The notes: generated by a model from the letters alone, not told the origin. Shown: positions 42,343-52,153, counted from the stretch's first letter. The stretch is DNA of 64,000 nucleotides from Pseudoduganella aquatica (GCF_009857595.1 NZ_WWCU01000023.1:1-64000), one strand, 5' to 3'. Numbers and translations are program-made.

Positions 42343-42981
42343 ATGACCTTACGCCTGGGCGACGTCGCCCCCGATTTCGAGCAGCAATCTTCCATCGGCC
42401 CTATCAAGTTCCACGAGTGGGCTGGCAACTCCTGGGTGGTGCTGTTCTCGCACCCAGCCGACTTCACCCCGGTGTGCACCACCGAACTGGGCCTGACCGC
42501 CAAGCTGAAGCCGGAATTCGACAAGCGCAATGTGAAAGCCATCGCGCTGTCGGTGGACCCGGTTGAGTCGCACGCCGCCTGGATCAAGGACATCGAGGAA
42601 ACGCAGAAAACCGTGGTGGGCTTCCCCATCATCGCCGACGCGGACAAGAAGGTCGCCAACCTGTACGACATGATCCACCCGGAGCAATCCGCCACGGCCA
42701 CCGTGCGCACGCTGTTCGTGATCGATCCGAACAAGAAAATCCGCCTGTCCATCACCTATCCGATGAGCACCGGCCGCAACTTCGACGAAGTGCTGCGCGT
42801 CATCGACGCCCTGCAGCTGACCGACGGCTACACCGTGGCCACGCCGGGCAACTGGAAAGATGGCGACGATGTCATTATTCCGCTGACCGTGCAGGATCCG
42901 GAAGTGCTGAAGCAGAAGTATCCGAAAGGCTTCAAAGCCGAGCGGCCTTACCTGCGCGTGACCCCTCAGCCGAACAAGTAA
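42343..42981 (+). CDS. 1-Cys peroxiredoxin (Prx6 family)
   Basis: The 212-residue protein has the peroxidatic C45 in HPADFTPVCTTELG and the Prx6-type C-terminal region with PGNWKDGDDVIIP. There is no resolving Cys in the C-terminal part, so reduction needs an external thiol such as glutathione. It removes hydrogen peroxide and lipid peroxides. It lies between sbp and the TauE/SafE gene and has its own GAGGAG ribosome site, 94 bases after sbp. A link with sulfur status is plausible but not shown. Confidence 0.94.
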   Translation: MTLRLGDVAPDFEQQSSIGPIKFHEWAGNSWVVLFSHPADFTPVCTTELGLTAKLKPEFDKRNVKAIALSVDPVESHAAWIKDIEETQKTVVGFPIIADADKKVANLYDMIHPEQSATATVRTLFVIDPNKKIRLSITYPMSTGRNFDEVLRVIDALQLTDGYTVATPGNWKDGDDVIIPLTVQDPEVLKQKYPKGFKAERPYLRVTPQPNK

Positions 42982-42987
42982 ACATCC

Positions 42988-43014
42988 GGGGTCAGTCCCG
43001 CCGGGACTGACCCC
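42988..43014. repeat. GGGGTCAG-family palindrome
   Basis: GGGGTCAGTCCC and GGGACTGACCCC form a perfect 12-base inverted repeat around a three-base loop, 6 bases after the peroxiredoxin stop. It shares the GGGGTCAG head with the repeat at 34058-34104. Confidence 0.75.
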
Positions 43015-43115
43015 AGCAGTGAACTCGGCCGCTGTACGCATAAGCAAATAGGATTTCCGTTGTTTGGATTTCCGGCAACTCTGGTTACCCTTGCGGCTCT
43101 TATTGGAGAGTTCGC

Positions 43116-43889
43116 ATGGATTTGTCGTTTATTGCATCAGGTTTCGGCGTAGGCCTGCTGGTCGGCATGACTGGCGTGGGCGGCGGTTCGCTGATGACAC
43201 CTATCCTGACGCTGCTGTTCGGCGTCTCTCCTTCGGTTGCCGTGGGCACCGACCTGGCCTTCGCGGCCGTCACCAAATCCGCTGGTACTTTCACGCACCG
43301 CCTGCGCGGCACCGTGCGCTGGGATATCGTGCGCCTGCTGTGCCTGGGCGCAGTCCCGGCCGCCATCGTGGCCGCCATCGGCCTCAAGCAGTTCGGCGCG
43401 CTGGATAAGGAAATCGGCCAGCTGATACGCTATTCCATCGCCGGCTCCGTCTTGCTGACGGTGGTCGCCATCCTGTTCCGCAGCAAGATGCTGGCCTGGA
43501 TCAACGCCCATCCCGAACGCCAGCTGCAGGGCCGCGCGCTGGACACCGCCACCGTGGTGGCCGGCGCCGTGCTGGGCACGCTGGTCACCATTTCCTCCAT
43601 CGGCGCCGGCGCCATCGGCGCCACCCTGCTGGTGATGCTGTATCCGCGCCTGAGCGCCGCCGAAGTGGCGGGCACCGATATCGCCTACGCAGTGCCGTTG
43701 ACGGCCGTGGCGGCCTTCGGACACTGGTGGCTGGGTTCCATCGACTGGATGCTGCTGTTGACCCTGCTGGTGGGCTCCGTGCCCGGCATCACCATCGGCT
43801 CCTGGTTTGCGCGCGCCGTGCCCGAGCGCGTGCTGCGCGGCCTGCTGGCCGCAACGCTGACGGCGGTGGCGGCCAAGCTGCTGGCATAA
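43116..43889 (+). CDS. TauE/SafE family sulfite/anion permease
   Basis: The 257-residue membrane protein has about eight helices and a TauE/SafE N-terminus (GLLVGMTGVGGGSLMTPIL) repeated in the second half (VTISSIGAGAIGATLLVML). The family moves sulfite, sulfoacetate or other organosulfur anions, mostly outward. Its place between sbp and cysTWA suggests a role in sulfur balance, for instance sulfite export. GGAGAG precedes the ATG. Confidence 0.88.
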   Translation: MDLSFIASGFGVGLLVGMTGVGGGSLMTPILTLLFGVSPSVAVGTDLAFAAVTKSAGTFTHRLRGTVRWDIVRLLCLGAVPAAIVAAIGLKQFGALDKEIGQLIRYSIAGSVLLTVVAILFRSKMLAWINAHPERQLQGRALDTATVVAGAVLGTLVTISSIGAGAIGATLLVMLYPRLSAAEVAGTDIAYAVPLTAVAAFGHWWLGSIDWMLLLTLLVGSVPGITIGSWFARAVPERVLRGLLAATLTAVAAKLLA

Positions 43890-44007
43890 GGCGCTGCCAA
43901 CACTGGCAAATTCATATCTAAGCAAATGACAATTGCGTCGTTTGCTTCATAACTCCTCTATGCGATTATCCGGGCCTAAACTCGGAATTGTAATAAGAGG
44001 AGTGTTC

Positions 44008-44883
44008 ATGTCTGCAGTCGCCATCCCGGCCGCCCCGCCGGTGACATACCAACCCAGGAGCGCCCCATTCAGGGTGATGCCGGGCTTTAAGCTGTCGCTG
44101 GGCTTCACGATCTTCTATCTGTCGCTGATCGTGCTGATCCCCCTGTCGGCGGTGTTCCTGAAAACGTTCACCATGACCTGGGAGCAGTTCTGGACCGCCG
44201 TCACGTCCGAACGCGTGATGGCGTCCTACCGCCTGACCTTTGGCGCTTCGCTGATCGGCGCCTTCATCAACGCCATCTTCGGCTTCATCGTGGCCTGGGT
44301 GCTGGTGCGCTACCAGTTCCCCGGCAAGCGCATCGTGGACGCGCTGGTGGACCTGCCGTTCGCGCTGCCCACCGCCGTGGCCGGCATCACGCTGACGGCG
44401 CTGTATTCCTCCAACGGCTGGTTCGGTTCCTTCCTGGAAGGCACGCTGGGCCTGAAGGTGGCGTTCACGCCGCTGGGCGTGGTGGTGGCGCTGACCTTTA
44501 TCGGCCTGCCTTTCGTGGTGCGCACCGTGCAGCCCGTGCTGGAGGACGCCGAGCGCGAACTGGAAGAGGCCGCCGCCAGCCTGGGCGCCAGCGCCTTCCA
44601 GACCTTTGTGCGCGTGGTCTTCCCCACCGTGCTGCCTTCGCTGATGACCGGCTTCGCGCTGGCCTTCGCGCGCGCCACCGGCGAATACGGCTCGGTGATT
44701 TTCATCGCCGGCAATATGCCCATGGTGTCCGAGATTACGCCGCTGTTCATCATCACCAAGCTGGAGCAGTACGACTACGCGGGCGCCACGGCGATCGCCG
44801 TGGTGATGCTGCTGATCTCCTTCGTGCTGCTGTTGTCCATCAATCTGCTGCAAGCCTGGGCTCGCGGAAAGTCGGGTAAATAA
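44008..44883 (+). CDS. cysT: Sulfate ABC transporter permease CysT
   Basis: The 291-residue permease has six helices and the CysT/CysU landmarks FYLSLIVLIPLSAVFLKT, DLPFALPTAVAGITL and the EAA loop LEEAAASLGASAFQTFVRV. I start at 44008, after AGAGGAG; the longer reading from 43933 adds 25 residues without helix or homology. Its stop overlaps the cysW start (TAATG). It forms the channel with CysW for sulfate and thiosulfate. Confidence 0.95.
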   Translation: MSAVAIPAAPPVTYQPRSAPFRVMPGFKLSLGFTIFYLSLIVLIPLSAVFLKTFTMTWEQFWTAVTSERVMASYRLTFGASLIGAFINAIFGFIVAWVLVRYQFPGKRIVDALVDLPFALPTAVAGITLTALYSSNGWFGSFLEGTLGLKVAFTPLGVVVALTFIGLPFVVRTVQPVLEDAERELEEAAASLGASAFQTFVRVVFPTVLPSLMTGFALAFARATGEYGSVIFIAGNMPMVSEITPLFIITKLEQYDYAGATAIAVVMLLISFVLLLSINLLQAWARGKSGK

Positions 44884-45770
44884 TGAGCGCTCCAACTCCT
44901 GTCGTGCCACGCCGCGGCGAACTGGCGTCCGCGCCGAATATCCTGGAACCGCTGTGGGTGCGCGGCCTGCTGATCGCTGTCGCTTTGGCCTTTTTGACGC
45001 TGTTCCTGTTCGTGCCGCTGGTGGCCGTGTTTGCCGAGGCGCTGAAAAAAGGCTGGGACGTGTACGCCTCCGCCATCGTCGAGGACGACGCCATCTCCGC
45101 CATCAAGCTCACGCTGATCACGGCCGCCATCGCCGTGCCGCTGAACCTGGTGTTCGGCGTGGCCGCTTCCTGGTGCATCGCCAAGTTCGAGTTTCGCGGC
45201 AAGAGCTTTTTGCTGACGCTGATCGACCTGCCGTTCTCGGTGTCGCCGGTGATCTCCGGCCTGATCTACGTGCTGCTGTTCGGCGCGCAGGGCTGGTTCG
45301 GCCCGTGGCTGTCCGCGCACGACATCAAGATCCTGTTCGCGGTGCCGGGCATCGTGCTGGCCACCATCTTCGTGACCTTCCCCTTCGTGGCGCGCGAACT
45401 GATCCCGCTGATGCAGGCGCAGGGCAGCGAGGAAGAAGAGGCGGCCCTGGTGCTGGGCGCGTCCGGCTGGCAGACCTTCTTCCGCGTGACGCTGCCGAAC
45501 ATCAAATGGGGCCTGCTGTACGGCGTCATCCTGTGCAACGCCCGCGCCATGGGCGAGTTCGGTGCGGTGTCGGTGGTGTCCGGCCATATCCGTGGCGAGA
45601 CCAACACGGTGCCGCTGCAGGTGGAAATCCTCTACAACGAATACAACTTCGCGGCCGCTTTCGCCGTGGCCTCGCTGCTGGCACTGCTGGCGCTGGTCAC
45701 GCTGGCCTTGAAATCCTTTATCGCCTGGCGTCTGCATGAAGACTACGCCGGTCAAACTTCGGAGCACTGA
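44883..45770 (+). CDS. cysW: Sulfate ABC transporter permease CysW
   Basis: The 295-residue permease has RGLLIAVALAFLTLFLFVPLV, DLPFSVSPVISGLIYVLLFG and the coupling loop EEAALVLGASGWQTFFRVTL. Translation is coupled to cysT by a one-base overlap. It partners CysT in the inner membrane. The end (HEDYAGQTSEH) is a short hydrophilic tail. Confidence 0.95.
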   Translation: MSAPTPVVPRRGELASAPNILEPLWVRGLLIAVALAFLTLFLFVPLVAVFAEALKKGWDVYASAIVEDDAISAIKLTLITAAIAVPLNLVFGVAASWCIAKFEFRGKSFLLTLIDLPFSVSPVISGLIYVLLFGAQGWFGPWLSAHDIKILFAVPGIVLATIFVTFPFVARELIPLMQAQGSEEEEAALVLGASGWQTFFRVTLPNIKWGLLYGVILCNARAMGEFGAVSVVSGHIRGETNTVPLQVEILYNEYNFAAAFAVASLLALLALVTLALKSFIAWRLHEDYAGQTSEH

Positions 45771-45773
45771 GCC

Positions 45774-46847
45774 ATGACGATCGCAGTCAAAAACATCAAC
45801 AAGCGTTTCGGCGAATTTACCGCCCTGAACAATGTGTCGCTGGACTTTCCCACGGGCGAACTGACCGCGCTGCTGGGACCGTCCGGCTGCGGCAAGACCA
45901 CGCTGCTGCGCTGCATCGCCGGCCTGGAGCATCCGGACTCGGGCCAGGTCCTGCTGGACGGCAAGGATGCCTCCGACCGCCATGTGCGCGAGCGCCAGGT
46001 GGGCTTTGTGTTCCAGCATTACGCGCTGTTCAAGCACATGACCGTGTTCGAGAACGTGGCCTTCGGCCTGCGCGTGAAATCGCGCGCCGAGCGTCCGTCC
46101 GAGTCGCAGATCAAGAAGAAGGTCATGGACCTGCTGGGCCTGGTGCAGCTGGACTGGCTGGCCGACCGCTATCCGCCGCAGCTGTCCGGCGGACAGCGCC
46201 AGCGCATCGCCCTGGCGCGTGCGCTGGCGGTGGAGCCGCGCGTGCTGCTGCTGGACGAACCGTTCGGCGCGCTGGACGCCAAGGTGCGCAAGGAGCTGCG
46301 CCGCTGGCTGCGCCGCCTGCACGACGAGCTGCATGTGACCAGCATCTTCGTCACGCACGACCAGGAGGAAGCGCTGGAAGTGGCAGACCAGGTGGTGCTG
46401 ATGAACAAGGGCAATGTCGAACAGATAGGCGCGCCGGACCAGGTGTACAACCATCCCGCGTCGCCCTTCGTGTACGGCTTCCTGGGCAATGTGAACATGT
46501 TCCACGGCCGCGTGCATGAAGGCGTGATCACCACCGGCGGCGTGGCGCTGGACCTGGCCTCGCACGGCGAGACGCAGGACAGCAAGGGCATCGCCTATGT
46601 GCGTCCGCACGACCTGGACGTGGACCGCTACACGCAGGGCGCCGAGGGCATCGTGGTCAAGCTGCGCCGCGCGCACGCCATCGGCCCGCTGGCCCAGCTG
46701 GACCTGGAGCGCGCCGACAACGCCGAGATCATCGAAGCGGTGATACCGAACGAGCGCTACAGCCATCTGGGCCTGAAGGAAGGCGAGACCCTGGTGGTGC
46801 GTCCGAAACGCCTGCATGTGTTTGTTGATGAAGGAAGCGCGATATGA
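45774..46847 (+). CDS. cysA: Sulfate ABC transporter ATPase CysA
   Basis: The 357-residue ATPase has Walker A GPSGCGKTTLLR, the signature LSGGQRQRIALARAL and Walker B LLLDEPFGALD, then a C-terminal TOBE-like regulatory region (IAYVRPHDLDVDRYTQ). It starts 3 bases after cysW. The last codons overlap the start of the CysB-type regulator gene by four bases. Confidence 0.95.
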   Translation: MTIAVKNINKRFGEFTALNNVSLDFPTGELTALLGPSGCGKTTLLRCIAGLEHPDSGQVLLDGKDASDRHVRERQVGFVFQHYALFKHMTVFENVAFGLRVKSRAERPSESQIKKKVMDLLGLVQLDWLADRYPPQLSGGQRQRIALARALAVEPRVLLLDEPFGALDAKVRKELRRWLRRLHDELHVTSIFVTHDQEEALEVADQVVLMNKGNVEQIGAPDQVYNHPASPFVYGFLGNVNMFHGRVHEGVITTGGVALDLASHGETQDSKGIAYVRPHDLDVDRYTQGAEGIVVKLRRAHAIGPLAQLDLERADNAEIIEAVIPNERYSHLGLKEGETLVVRPKRLHVFVDEGSAI

Positions 46848-47776
46848 ATTTCCAGCAACTGCGTTCCATACGCGAAGCGGCCCGCCGCAACTTCAACCTG
46901 ACCGAAGTGGCCAATGCGCTGTTCACGTCGCAGCCTGGCGTGAGCCGCCAGATCCGCGAGCTGGAAGACGAGCTGGGCGTGGTCATCTTCGAGCGCAACG
47001 GCAAGCGCCTGACCGGTTTGACCGACCCCGGCAAGGGCATCCTGAAGATTATCGACCGCCTGCTGGTGGAGGCCGAGAATCTGCAGCAGGCCAGCCAGGA
47101 ATACACCGGCCAGAACAGCGGCACCTTGACCATCGCCGCCACCCACACGCAGGCGCGCTACGCGCTGCCGAAAGTGGTGCAGAGCTTCCGCGCCGCCTTC
47201 CCCGAGGTGCGCATCGCCCTGCAGCAAAGCTCGCCCGAGCATATCGCGGAATGGGTGTTGTCGGGCAAGGCGGACGTCGGCATCGCCACCGAAGGCCTGA
47301 GCCAGTTCCCGGACCTGGTGTCCTTCCCTTGCTACCGCTGGAGCCACTTGATCGTGGTGCCGGACGGCCATCCGCTGCTGGCGCGCACCAATATCCGCCT
47401 GGAGGACCTGGCCGAGTTCCCGCTGATTACCTACGACGTGGGCTTTACCGGCCGCGGCCACCTGGACGACGCCTTCGCGCGCGCCGGCGTGCGTCCGGAC
47501 ATCGTGCTGACGGCCATGGATTCGGACGTCATCAAGCAGTATGTGTCGCTGGGCTTGGGCGTGGGCATCGTGGCTTCGATGGCCTTCGACCACGGGCGCG
47601 ACAAGGGCCTGCGCGCGGTGGAAGCGTCGCACCTGTTCGCGGCCAACACCACGCGCCTGGCGGTGCGGCGCGGCGCCTACCTGCGCACCTATGCGCAGGA
47701 ATTCATCCTGCAGTTCGCGCCCGAGCTGCGCCGCAGCGATATCGAAGTAGCCCTTGCCGGGCCTGAGGCCGCGTAA
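46844..47776 (+). CDS. cysB: CysB/Cbl-type LysR regulator of sulfur assimilation
   Basis: The 310-residue protein begins MNFQQLRSIREAARRNFNLTE and has the winged helix to about residue 60 (TSQPGVSRQIRELEDELG), then a LysR effector domain. ATHTQARYALP and GLSQFPDLVSFPCYRW are typical of CysB/Cbl, which sense O- or N-acetylserine or APS. It is cotranscribed with cysTWA, so it probably controls its own operon and the wider sulfur regulon. CysB and Cbl are hard to tell apart by eye. Confidence 0.88.
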   Translation: MNFQQLRSIREAARRNFNLTEVANALFTSQPGVSRQIRELEDELGVVIFERNGKRLTGLTDPGKGILKIIDRLLVEAENLQQASQEYTGQNSGTLTIAATHTQARYALPKVVQSFRAAFPEVRIALQQSSPEHIAEWVLSGKADVGIATEGLSQFPDLVSFPCYRWSHLIVVPDGHPLLARTNIRLEDLAEFPLITYDVGFTGRGHLDDAFARAGVRPDIVLTAMDSDVIKQYVSLGLGVGIVASMAFDHGRDKGLRAVEASHLFAANTTRLAVRRGAYLRTYAQEFILQFAPELRRSDIEVALAGPEAA

Positions 47777-47916
47777 AGCGCATGGGGTGTTGCGGTGGGA
47801 AAACAGACTATTTATTTTCCTGCCAGCCATTGTCATAAAGCCATATACTGATTTCAGTTCTAAGCCGCACAGCACCCCATTTTTGAAACATTGTTTTAAA
47901 GTTCAGGGAGCGTCAT

Positions 47917-49560
47917 ATGGGCATCGGTAACTGGAAAATAGGGACGCGCCTCGCCGGCGGGCTGGGATTGTCGCTGGTCTTCATGGTGGGCATGTCGGTG
48001 GTCGGCATCGGCAATCTCGGCAAGCTCAACAGCGGTACCGACGACCTGGCGGCCGACAAGGTGCCCAAGGTGATCGAGGCCTACGAGGCGGTGGGTGGCG
48101 TCAACGACATCGCGCGCGCCATGCGCAACGCCATGCTGTCCACCGACCCGGAAACCGTGCGTAAGGAACTCAAGCGCGTGGACGACAGGAAGGTGGAAAT
48201 CGCCGCCCGCCTGGACAAGCTCACCACGCTGATTTCCGACGACGAGGACGCGGAAAGCAAGGCCAAGCTCAAGGCCGTGATGGAGGCGCGCCAGCGCTAC
48301 GAGGTGGTGCAGGGCGCCTTCGTGGCCAAGTCCGCCGACGTGGGCAAGCGCGACGAGAACGTGGTCTACCTGCTGACCACGGTGCGCAAGGAGCAGACCG
48401 CTTATCTCAACTCCCTGACCGACCTGGTCAAATATCAAACCGAAGCCGTCAACAAAGCCGCCACGGACGCGCACGCGGCCTATCTGGGCGCGCGCACCAT
48501 GATGATAGCGCTGACGGTGATCGCATCCGTGCTGGCGGCCGTGGTGGTGTACTGGATTACGCGCAGCATCACCAGTCCGCTGAACCGTGCCGTGGGCGTG
48601 GCCGAGGCGGTGGCCGGCGGCGACCTGACCCAGCATATAGAATGCGACAGCGCCGACGAAACCGGCCAGCTGCTGCGCGCGCTGAAGAATATGAACGAGA
48701 GCCTGGCGCGCACCGTGGGCAGGGTGCGGTCCGGATCGGACACCATTTCCACCGCCTCCAGCGAGATCGCCAGCGGCAACCTGGACTTGTCCTCGCGCAC
48801 CGAGCAGCAGGCTTCCAGCCTGGAGGAAACCGCTTCCTCGATGGAGGAGCTGACCTCGACCGTCACGCAGAATGCGGAGAACGCGCGGCAGGCCACGTCG
48901 CTGGTGGTGTCGGCCTCCGAGTTCGCCACCAAGGGCGGCAAAGTGGTGGGCGAGGTGGTGAGCACCATGGGCGCCATCAAGGAAAGCTCGAACAAGATCG
49001 TGGACATTATCGGCGTGATTGACGGCATCGCTTTCCAGACCAATATCCTGGCCCTGAACGCGGCGGTGGAAGCGGCGCGCGCGGGCGAGCAGGGCAGGGG
49101 CTTTGCCGTGGTGGCGAGCGAGGTGCGCAACCTGGCTCAGCGTTCGGCGGCGGCGGCGAAGGAGATCAAGGCGCTGATAGGCCAGTCGGTGGAAACCGTG
49201 GACACCGGCGCGCGCCTGGTGGACGAAGCTGGCGCGACGATGGAAGGCATCGTCAAGGCGGTGCGGCAGGTGGCCGACATCATGACCGAGATCAGCGCGG
49301 CCAGCCAGGAGCAGAGTTCCGGCATCGCGCAGGTGAACCAGGCCATTGTGTCGATAGACGATGTGACGCAGCAGAATGCGGCATTGGTGGAAGAAGCGGC
49401 CGCCGCCGCGCAGTCGATGCGCGACCAGGCCGAGCTGCTGGCGGAAGCGGTGAGCGTGTTCCGGCTGGCGGAGCAGCAGTACCAGGCGCAACCGGCACGG
49501 CGCGCGTTGCCGGGGCCGGCGCAGCGTGCCGCCAGGGAGGGCGTTTGGGTTGAGTCTTAG
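47917..49560 (+). CDS. Methyl-accepting chemotaxis protein
   Basis: The 547-residue receptor has an N-terminal helix (about 8-32), a periplasmic four-helix-bundle domain, a second helix (about 190-212), HAMP (RSITSPLNRAVGVAEAVAGG) and a signalling domain whose tip reads IDGIAFQTNILALNAAVEAARAGEQGRGFAVVASEVR. Methylation-type QASSLEETASSMEEL lies before it. The periplasmic domain is the generic Tar-like 4HB type, so its ligand is unknown. No conserved CheR-binding WExF pentapeptide is seen; the end is GVWVES. A REP pair follows directly. Confidence 0.93.
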   Translation: MGIGNWKIGTRLAGGLGLSLVFMVGMSVVGIGNLGKLNSGTDDLAADKVPKVIEAYEAVGGVNDIARAMRNAMLSTDPETVRKELKRVDDRKVEIAARLDKLTTLISDDEDAESKAKLKAVMEARQRYEVVQGAFVAKSADVGKRDENVVYLLTTVRKEQTAYLNSLTDLVKYQTEAVNKAATDAHAAYLGARTMMIALTVIASVLAAVVVYWITRSITSPLNRAVGVAEAVAGGDLTQHIECDSADETGQLLRALKNMNESLARTVGRVRSGSDTISTASSEIASGNLDLSSRTEQQASSLEETASSMEELTSTVTQNAENARQATSLVVSASEFATKGGKVVGEVVSTMGAIKESSNKIVDIIGVIDGIAFQTNILALNAAVEAARAGEQGRGFAVVASEVRNLAQRSAAAAKEIKALIGQSVETVDTGARLVDEAGATMEGIVKAVRQVADIMTEISAASQEQSSGIAQVNQAIVSIDDVTQQNAALVEEAAAAAQSMRDQAELLAEAVSVFRLAEQQYQAQPARRALPGPAQRAAREGVWVES

Positions 49561-49568
49561 CGCGCTGT

Positions 49569-49658
49569 GGCGGGTTACGATGCTGCGCATCTAACCCGCC
49601 CTACGGTCGCTCACAGTTCATCGTAGGGCGGGTTAGGCGCAGCGCGCCGTAACCCGCC
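49569..49658. repeat. Pair of inverted REP elements (BIME-like)
   Basis: One palindrome ends TAACCCGCCCTACG and the next begins CGTAGGGCGGGTTA, so the GTAG heads face each other. This is the opposite arrangement from the pair at 24808-24903. The pair starts 9 bases after the chemoreceptor stop and ends 9 bases from the stop of the convergent TonB receptor gene, between two convergent genes. Confidence 0.8.
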
Positions 49659-49666
49659 ATCCCTGC

Positions 49667-52045
49667 TTACCAGCTATAGCCAGCCTTGGCGTAGTAGTAG
49701 CGCCCGTTGAACCCATTCGGCGCAAAGCCGCTATACGGGTTGATGCCGTTGTTATTAAGATTGTTCAACGACGTCACCTGGTCCGGATACTTGTCGGTCA
49801 GGTTATCCACGCCCGCGCTCAGCTTCCAGTTCTTGCCCAGCTTCACACTGCCGGACACGTCCAGCACCCACTGCGGGCTGTACACCTGGTCCTGCGCCGC
49901 CACGTTCTGCGGCACGGTAAAGCTGCCGTAGCGCGTGACCAGGCCGCGCGCCGTCCAGATGCCCGCCGTGTAGTCGGCCGCCAGGCTGAACTTGTCCTTG
50001 GGCGAACCCACCGTGGCGCGGTTCACCGTCTGGCGGTCGATCAGCAGCAGCTTGTTCGCGGTCAGCACGGCCGGGTTGTCGGCGATGCGCACGATCTCGT
50101 TCTTGTTGTGGTTGTAGGCCAGCGTGAAGTCCAGCCTGTCCTTGTTGGCCAGGTCCACACGGTAGGTGCTCACCAGGTCGACGCCCTTGGTGCGCGTGTC
50201 GACCGCGTTGGTGAAGTAGCGCGCCGCGCCCACCAGCGCGCCTTGCGCGGCCAGCGTGGCTTTCAGCGCGTCCGGCAGGATCAGGTTGGCCGAGAACAGG
50301 ATGCGGTCGTCGATGTCGATGCGGTAGGCGTCCACCGTGGTGCTGAAGTTGCGGAAGGGCTGAAGCTGCAGGCCCAGGCTCAAGTTCTTGGCCTTCTCCG
50401 GTTTCAGCGGCTGCGCGCCCAGCGCCAGCGCGGCGGTGCTGTTGACGGCGAAGGTGCCGGTCTCGATCGGCGTGTTGACGCCGTTGATGATGGAGAAGTT
50501 GGTGGTGGTGATGGTGTAGAACTGCTGGGCCAGCGACGGCGCGCGGAAGCCGCTGGAGGCGGTGCCGCGCAGCGAGAACGCGTCGCTGAAGGCGTAGCGC
50601 GCCGAAGCCTTGGCCGAGGTGGTGGTGCCGAAGTCGCTGTAGTTTTCGTGGCGGGCCGCCAGCGCGCCGGAGAACTGCCTGGTGAACGGCGCTTCCAGGT
50701 TCAGGTAGATGGACTTGTTGTTGCGGCTGTTCTTGCCCGCGTTGACGGGACGGAAGCCGCTGAAGCCCTGCGAGCCGCTGCCGCTGTAGGAGGCTGCGTC
50801 GCCCGCTTCGATTTCATAGCTTTCGCGGCGCGCTTCCACGCCGGCGGCGGCCGTCAGCGGTCCGCTCAGGCCGGGCACGGCGAACTCGCGCGCCAGGTCG
50901 AAGTTGAACACGGACTGGGTGTTGGTCAGCTTGCCGAGGTGGAAGCTGGTCGGGCTCTTTTCCTTCAGGTCCTGGTTGACGGTGTTGTGGATGTTCAGGT
51001 CGAAGCGGTTGCTGCCGTAGTCCAGGCTGACGTCCCAGCGCCAGGCGCCGGCTGCGCCGCGCAGGCCGGCGGTCAGCGATTCGTCGATGGAGGTGCTGTC
51101 CTGCAGCGGCAGGAAGCCTTCCGGGAACAGCGGCGTGCGCTGGGCGGTGCCGTTCAGCGCGGTGCGCCAGGTGGCGGCGGCCTCGGTCTTGCGCTGGCCG
51201 AAATTGCCGAAGGCGTAGAAGTCGATGTCGTCGTTCACGCGCAGCTGGCTGTTGAAGAACAGGTTGCGCGGCTTGGTGTCCGGGTCGCCGAAGCGCTGGT
51301 TGACTTTGCCGTAACGCGGCTCGGCCGGATTGCGCAGGTCGGGGCCGGCGCGGTTGGTGGGGTTGCGGTCGGCCGCTTCCGCCGCCAGGCGCAGCCAGCC
51401 GCCGTTGCCCAGGTCGAAGCCGCCGGTGGCGCGCAGCGTGACGCTCTCGCCGTCGCCTTCCTTGTACTGGCCGTAGCCGATTTCCGCTTCGCCGCCCTTG
51501 GCGCCTTTTTTCAGGATGATGTTGATCACGCCGGCGATGGCGTCCGAGCCGTACTGGGCGGCCGCGCCGTCGCGCAGCACTTCAATGTGGTCGATGGCGG
51601 CGATGGGAATGGCGTTCAGGTCCACCGGCGCGGAGCCGCGTCCCAGCGTGCCGTTCACGTTCACCACGGCGGAGGCATGGCGGCGCTTGCCGTTCACCAG
51701 CACCAGCACCTGGTCCGGCGACAGGCCGCGCAGCTGCGCGGGGCGCACGGCGTCGCTGGCGTCGGCGCCGGAGGGGCGCGGGAAGTTCACCGAGGGCAGC
51801 ACGCGGCCCAGCACCGTGGCCAGCTCGCTGGAACCGGAGGCCTGCAGCTCGCGCGCGCCGATGATGTCGACCGGGGATTCGGAGTCGCTGGTGCGGCGGT
51901 TCTTGGCGTAGGTGCCGGTGACGAGCACGGTCTGCACGTCGCCGGACGGCAGCTCCTGGGCTGCGGCAGGCAGGCCGAGCGAGGCGACCAGGCTGAAGGC
52001 CAGCAGTGCGCGGCCGGGATGTGCTTGGGTATGGCGGAAACTCAT
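49667..52045 (-). CDS. TonB-dependent outer membrane receptor
   Basis: The 792-residue protein has a signal peptide (near AAAQE), a plug domain (VTGTYAKNRRTSDSESPVDI to HIEVLRDGAAAQYGSDAIAG) and a beta-barrel ending in an aromatic residue (YYYAKAGYSW). The plug motif VLVLVNGKRRHASAVVNVNG is typical of receptors in this family that import large ligands, possibly sugars or peptides. No TonB box was defined. It stands alone, with no ABC importer or siderophore genes nearby, so the ligand is unknown. Confidence 0.92.
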   Translation of the reverse strand: MSFRHTQAHPGRALLAFSLVASLGLPAAAQELPSGDVQTVLVTGTYAKNRRTSDSESPVDIIGARELQASGSSELATVLGRVLPSVNFPRPSGADASDAVRPAQLRGLSPDQVLVLVNGKRRHASAVVNVNGTLGRGSAPVDLNAIPIAAIDHIEVLRDGAAAQYGSDAIAGVINIILKKGAKGGEAEIGYGQYKEGDGESVTLRATGGFDLGNGGWLRLAAEAADRNPTNRAGPDLRNPAEPRYGKVNQRFGDPDTKPRNLFFNSQLRVNDDIDFYAFGNFGQRKTEAAATWRTALNGTAQRTPLFPEGFLPLQDSTSIDESLTAGLRGAAGAWRWDVSLDYGSNRFDLNIHNTVNQDLKEKSPTSFHLGKLTNTQSVFNFDLAREFAVPGLSGPLTAAAGVEARRESYEIEAGDAASYSGSGSQGFSGFRPVNAGKNSRNNKSIYLNLEAPFTRQFSGALAARHENYSDFGTTTSAKASARYAFSDAFSLRGTASSGFRAPSLAQQFYTITTTNFSIINGVNTPIETGTFAVNSTAALALGAQPLKPEKAKNLSLGLQLQPFRNFSTTVDAYRIDIDDRILFSANLILPDALKATLAAQGALVGAARYFTNAVDTRTKGVDLVSTYRVDLANKDRLDFTLAYNHNKNEIVRIADNPAVLTANKLLLIDRQTVNRATVGSPKDKFSLAADYTAGIWTARGLVTRYGSFTVPQNVAAQDQVYSPQWVLDVSGSVKLGKNWKLSAGVDNLTDKYPDQVTSLNNLNNNGINPYSGFAPNGFNGRYYYAKAGYSW

Positions 52046-52153
52046 GGCTGACTCTCTTGCTTGTGTAAAGCCGGGAGCTTACCGATGCGTTGTCAAAGAG
52101 GGAACGAATGCTTATTGCTAAGCTTATGTCCCCTCGATATATGCAGCCTTGAG

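Noticed and set aside
47830..47870. Possible FliA (sigma-28) promoter before the chemoreceptor
   Set aside because: TAAAG is present but the GCCGATAA element at the right spacing is not.
47782..47880. Distant inverted repeat ATGGGGTG ... CACCCCAT upstream of the chemoreceptor gene
   Set aside because: Arms are only 8 bases and 83 bases apart; no regulator family fits and chance is likely.
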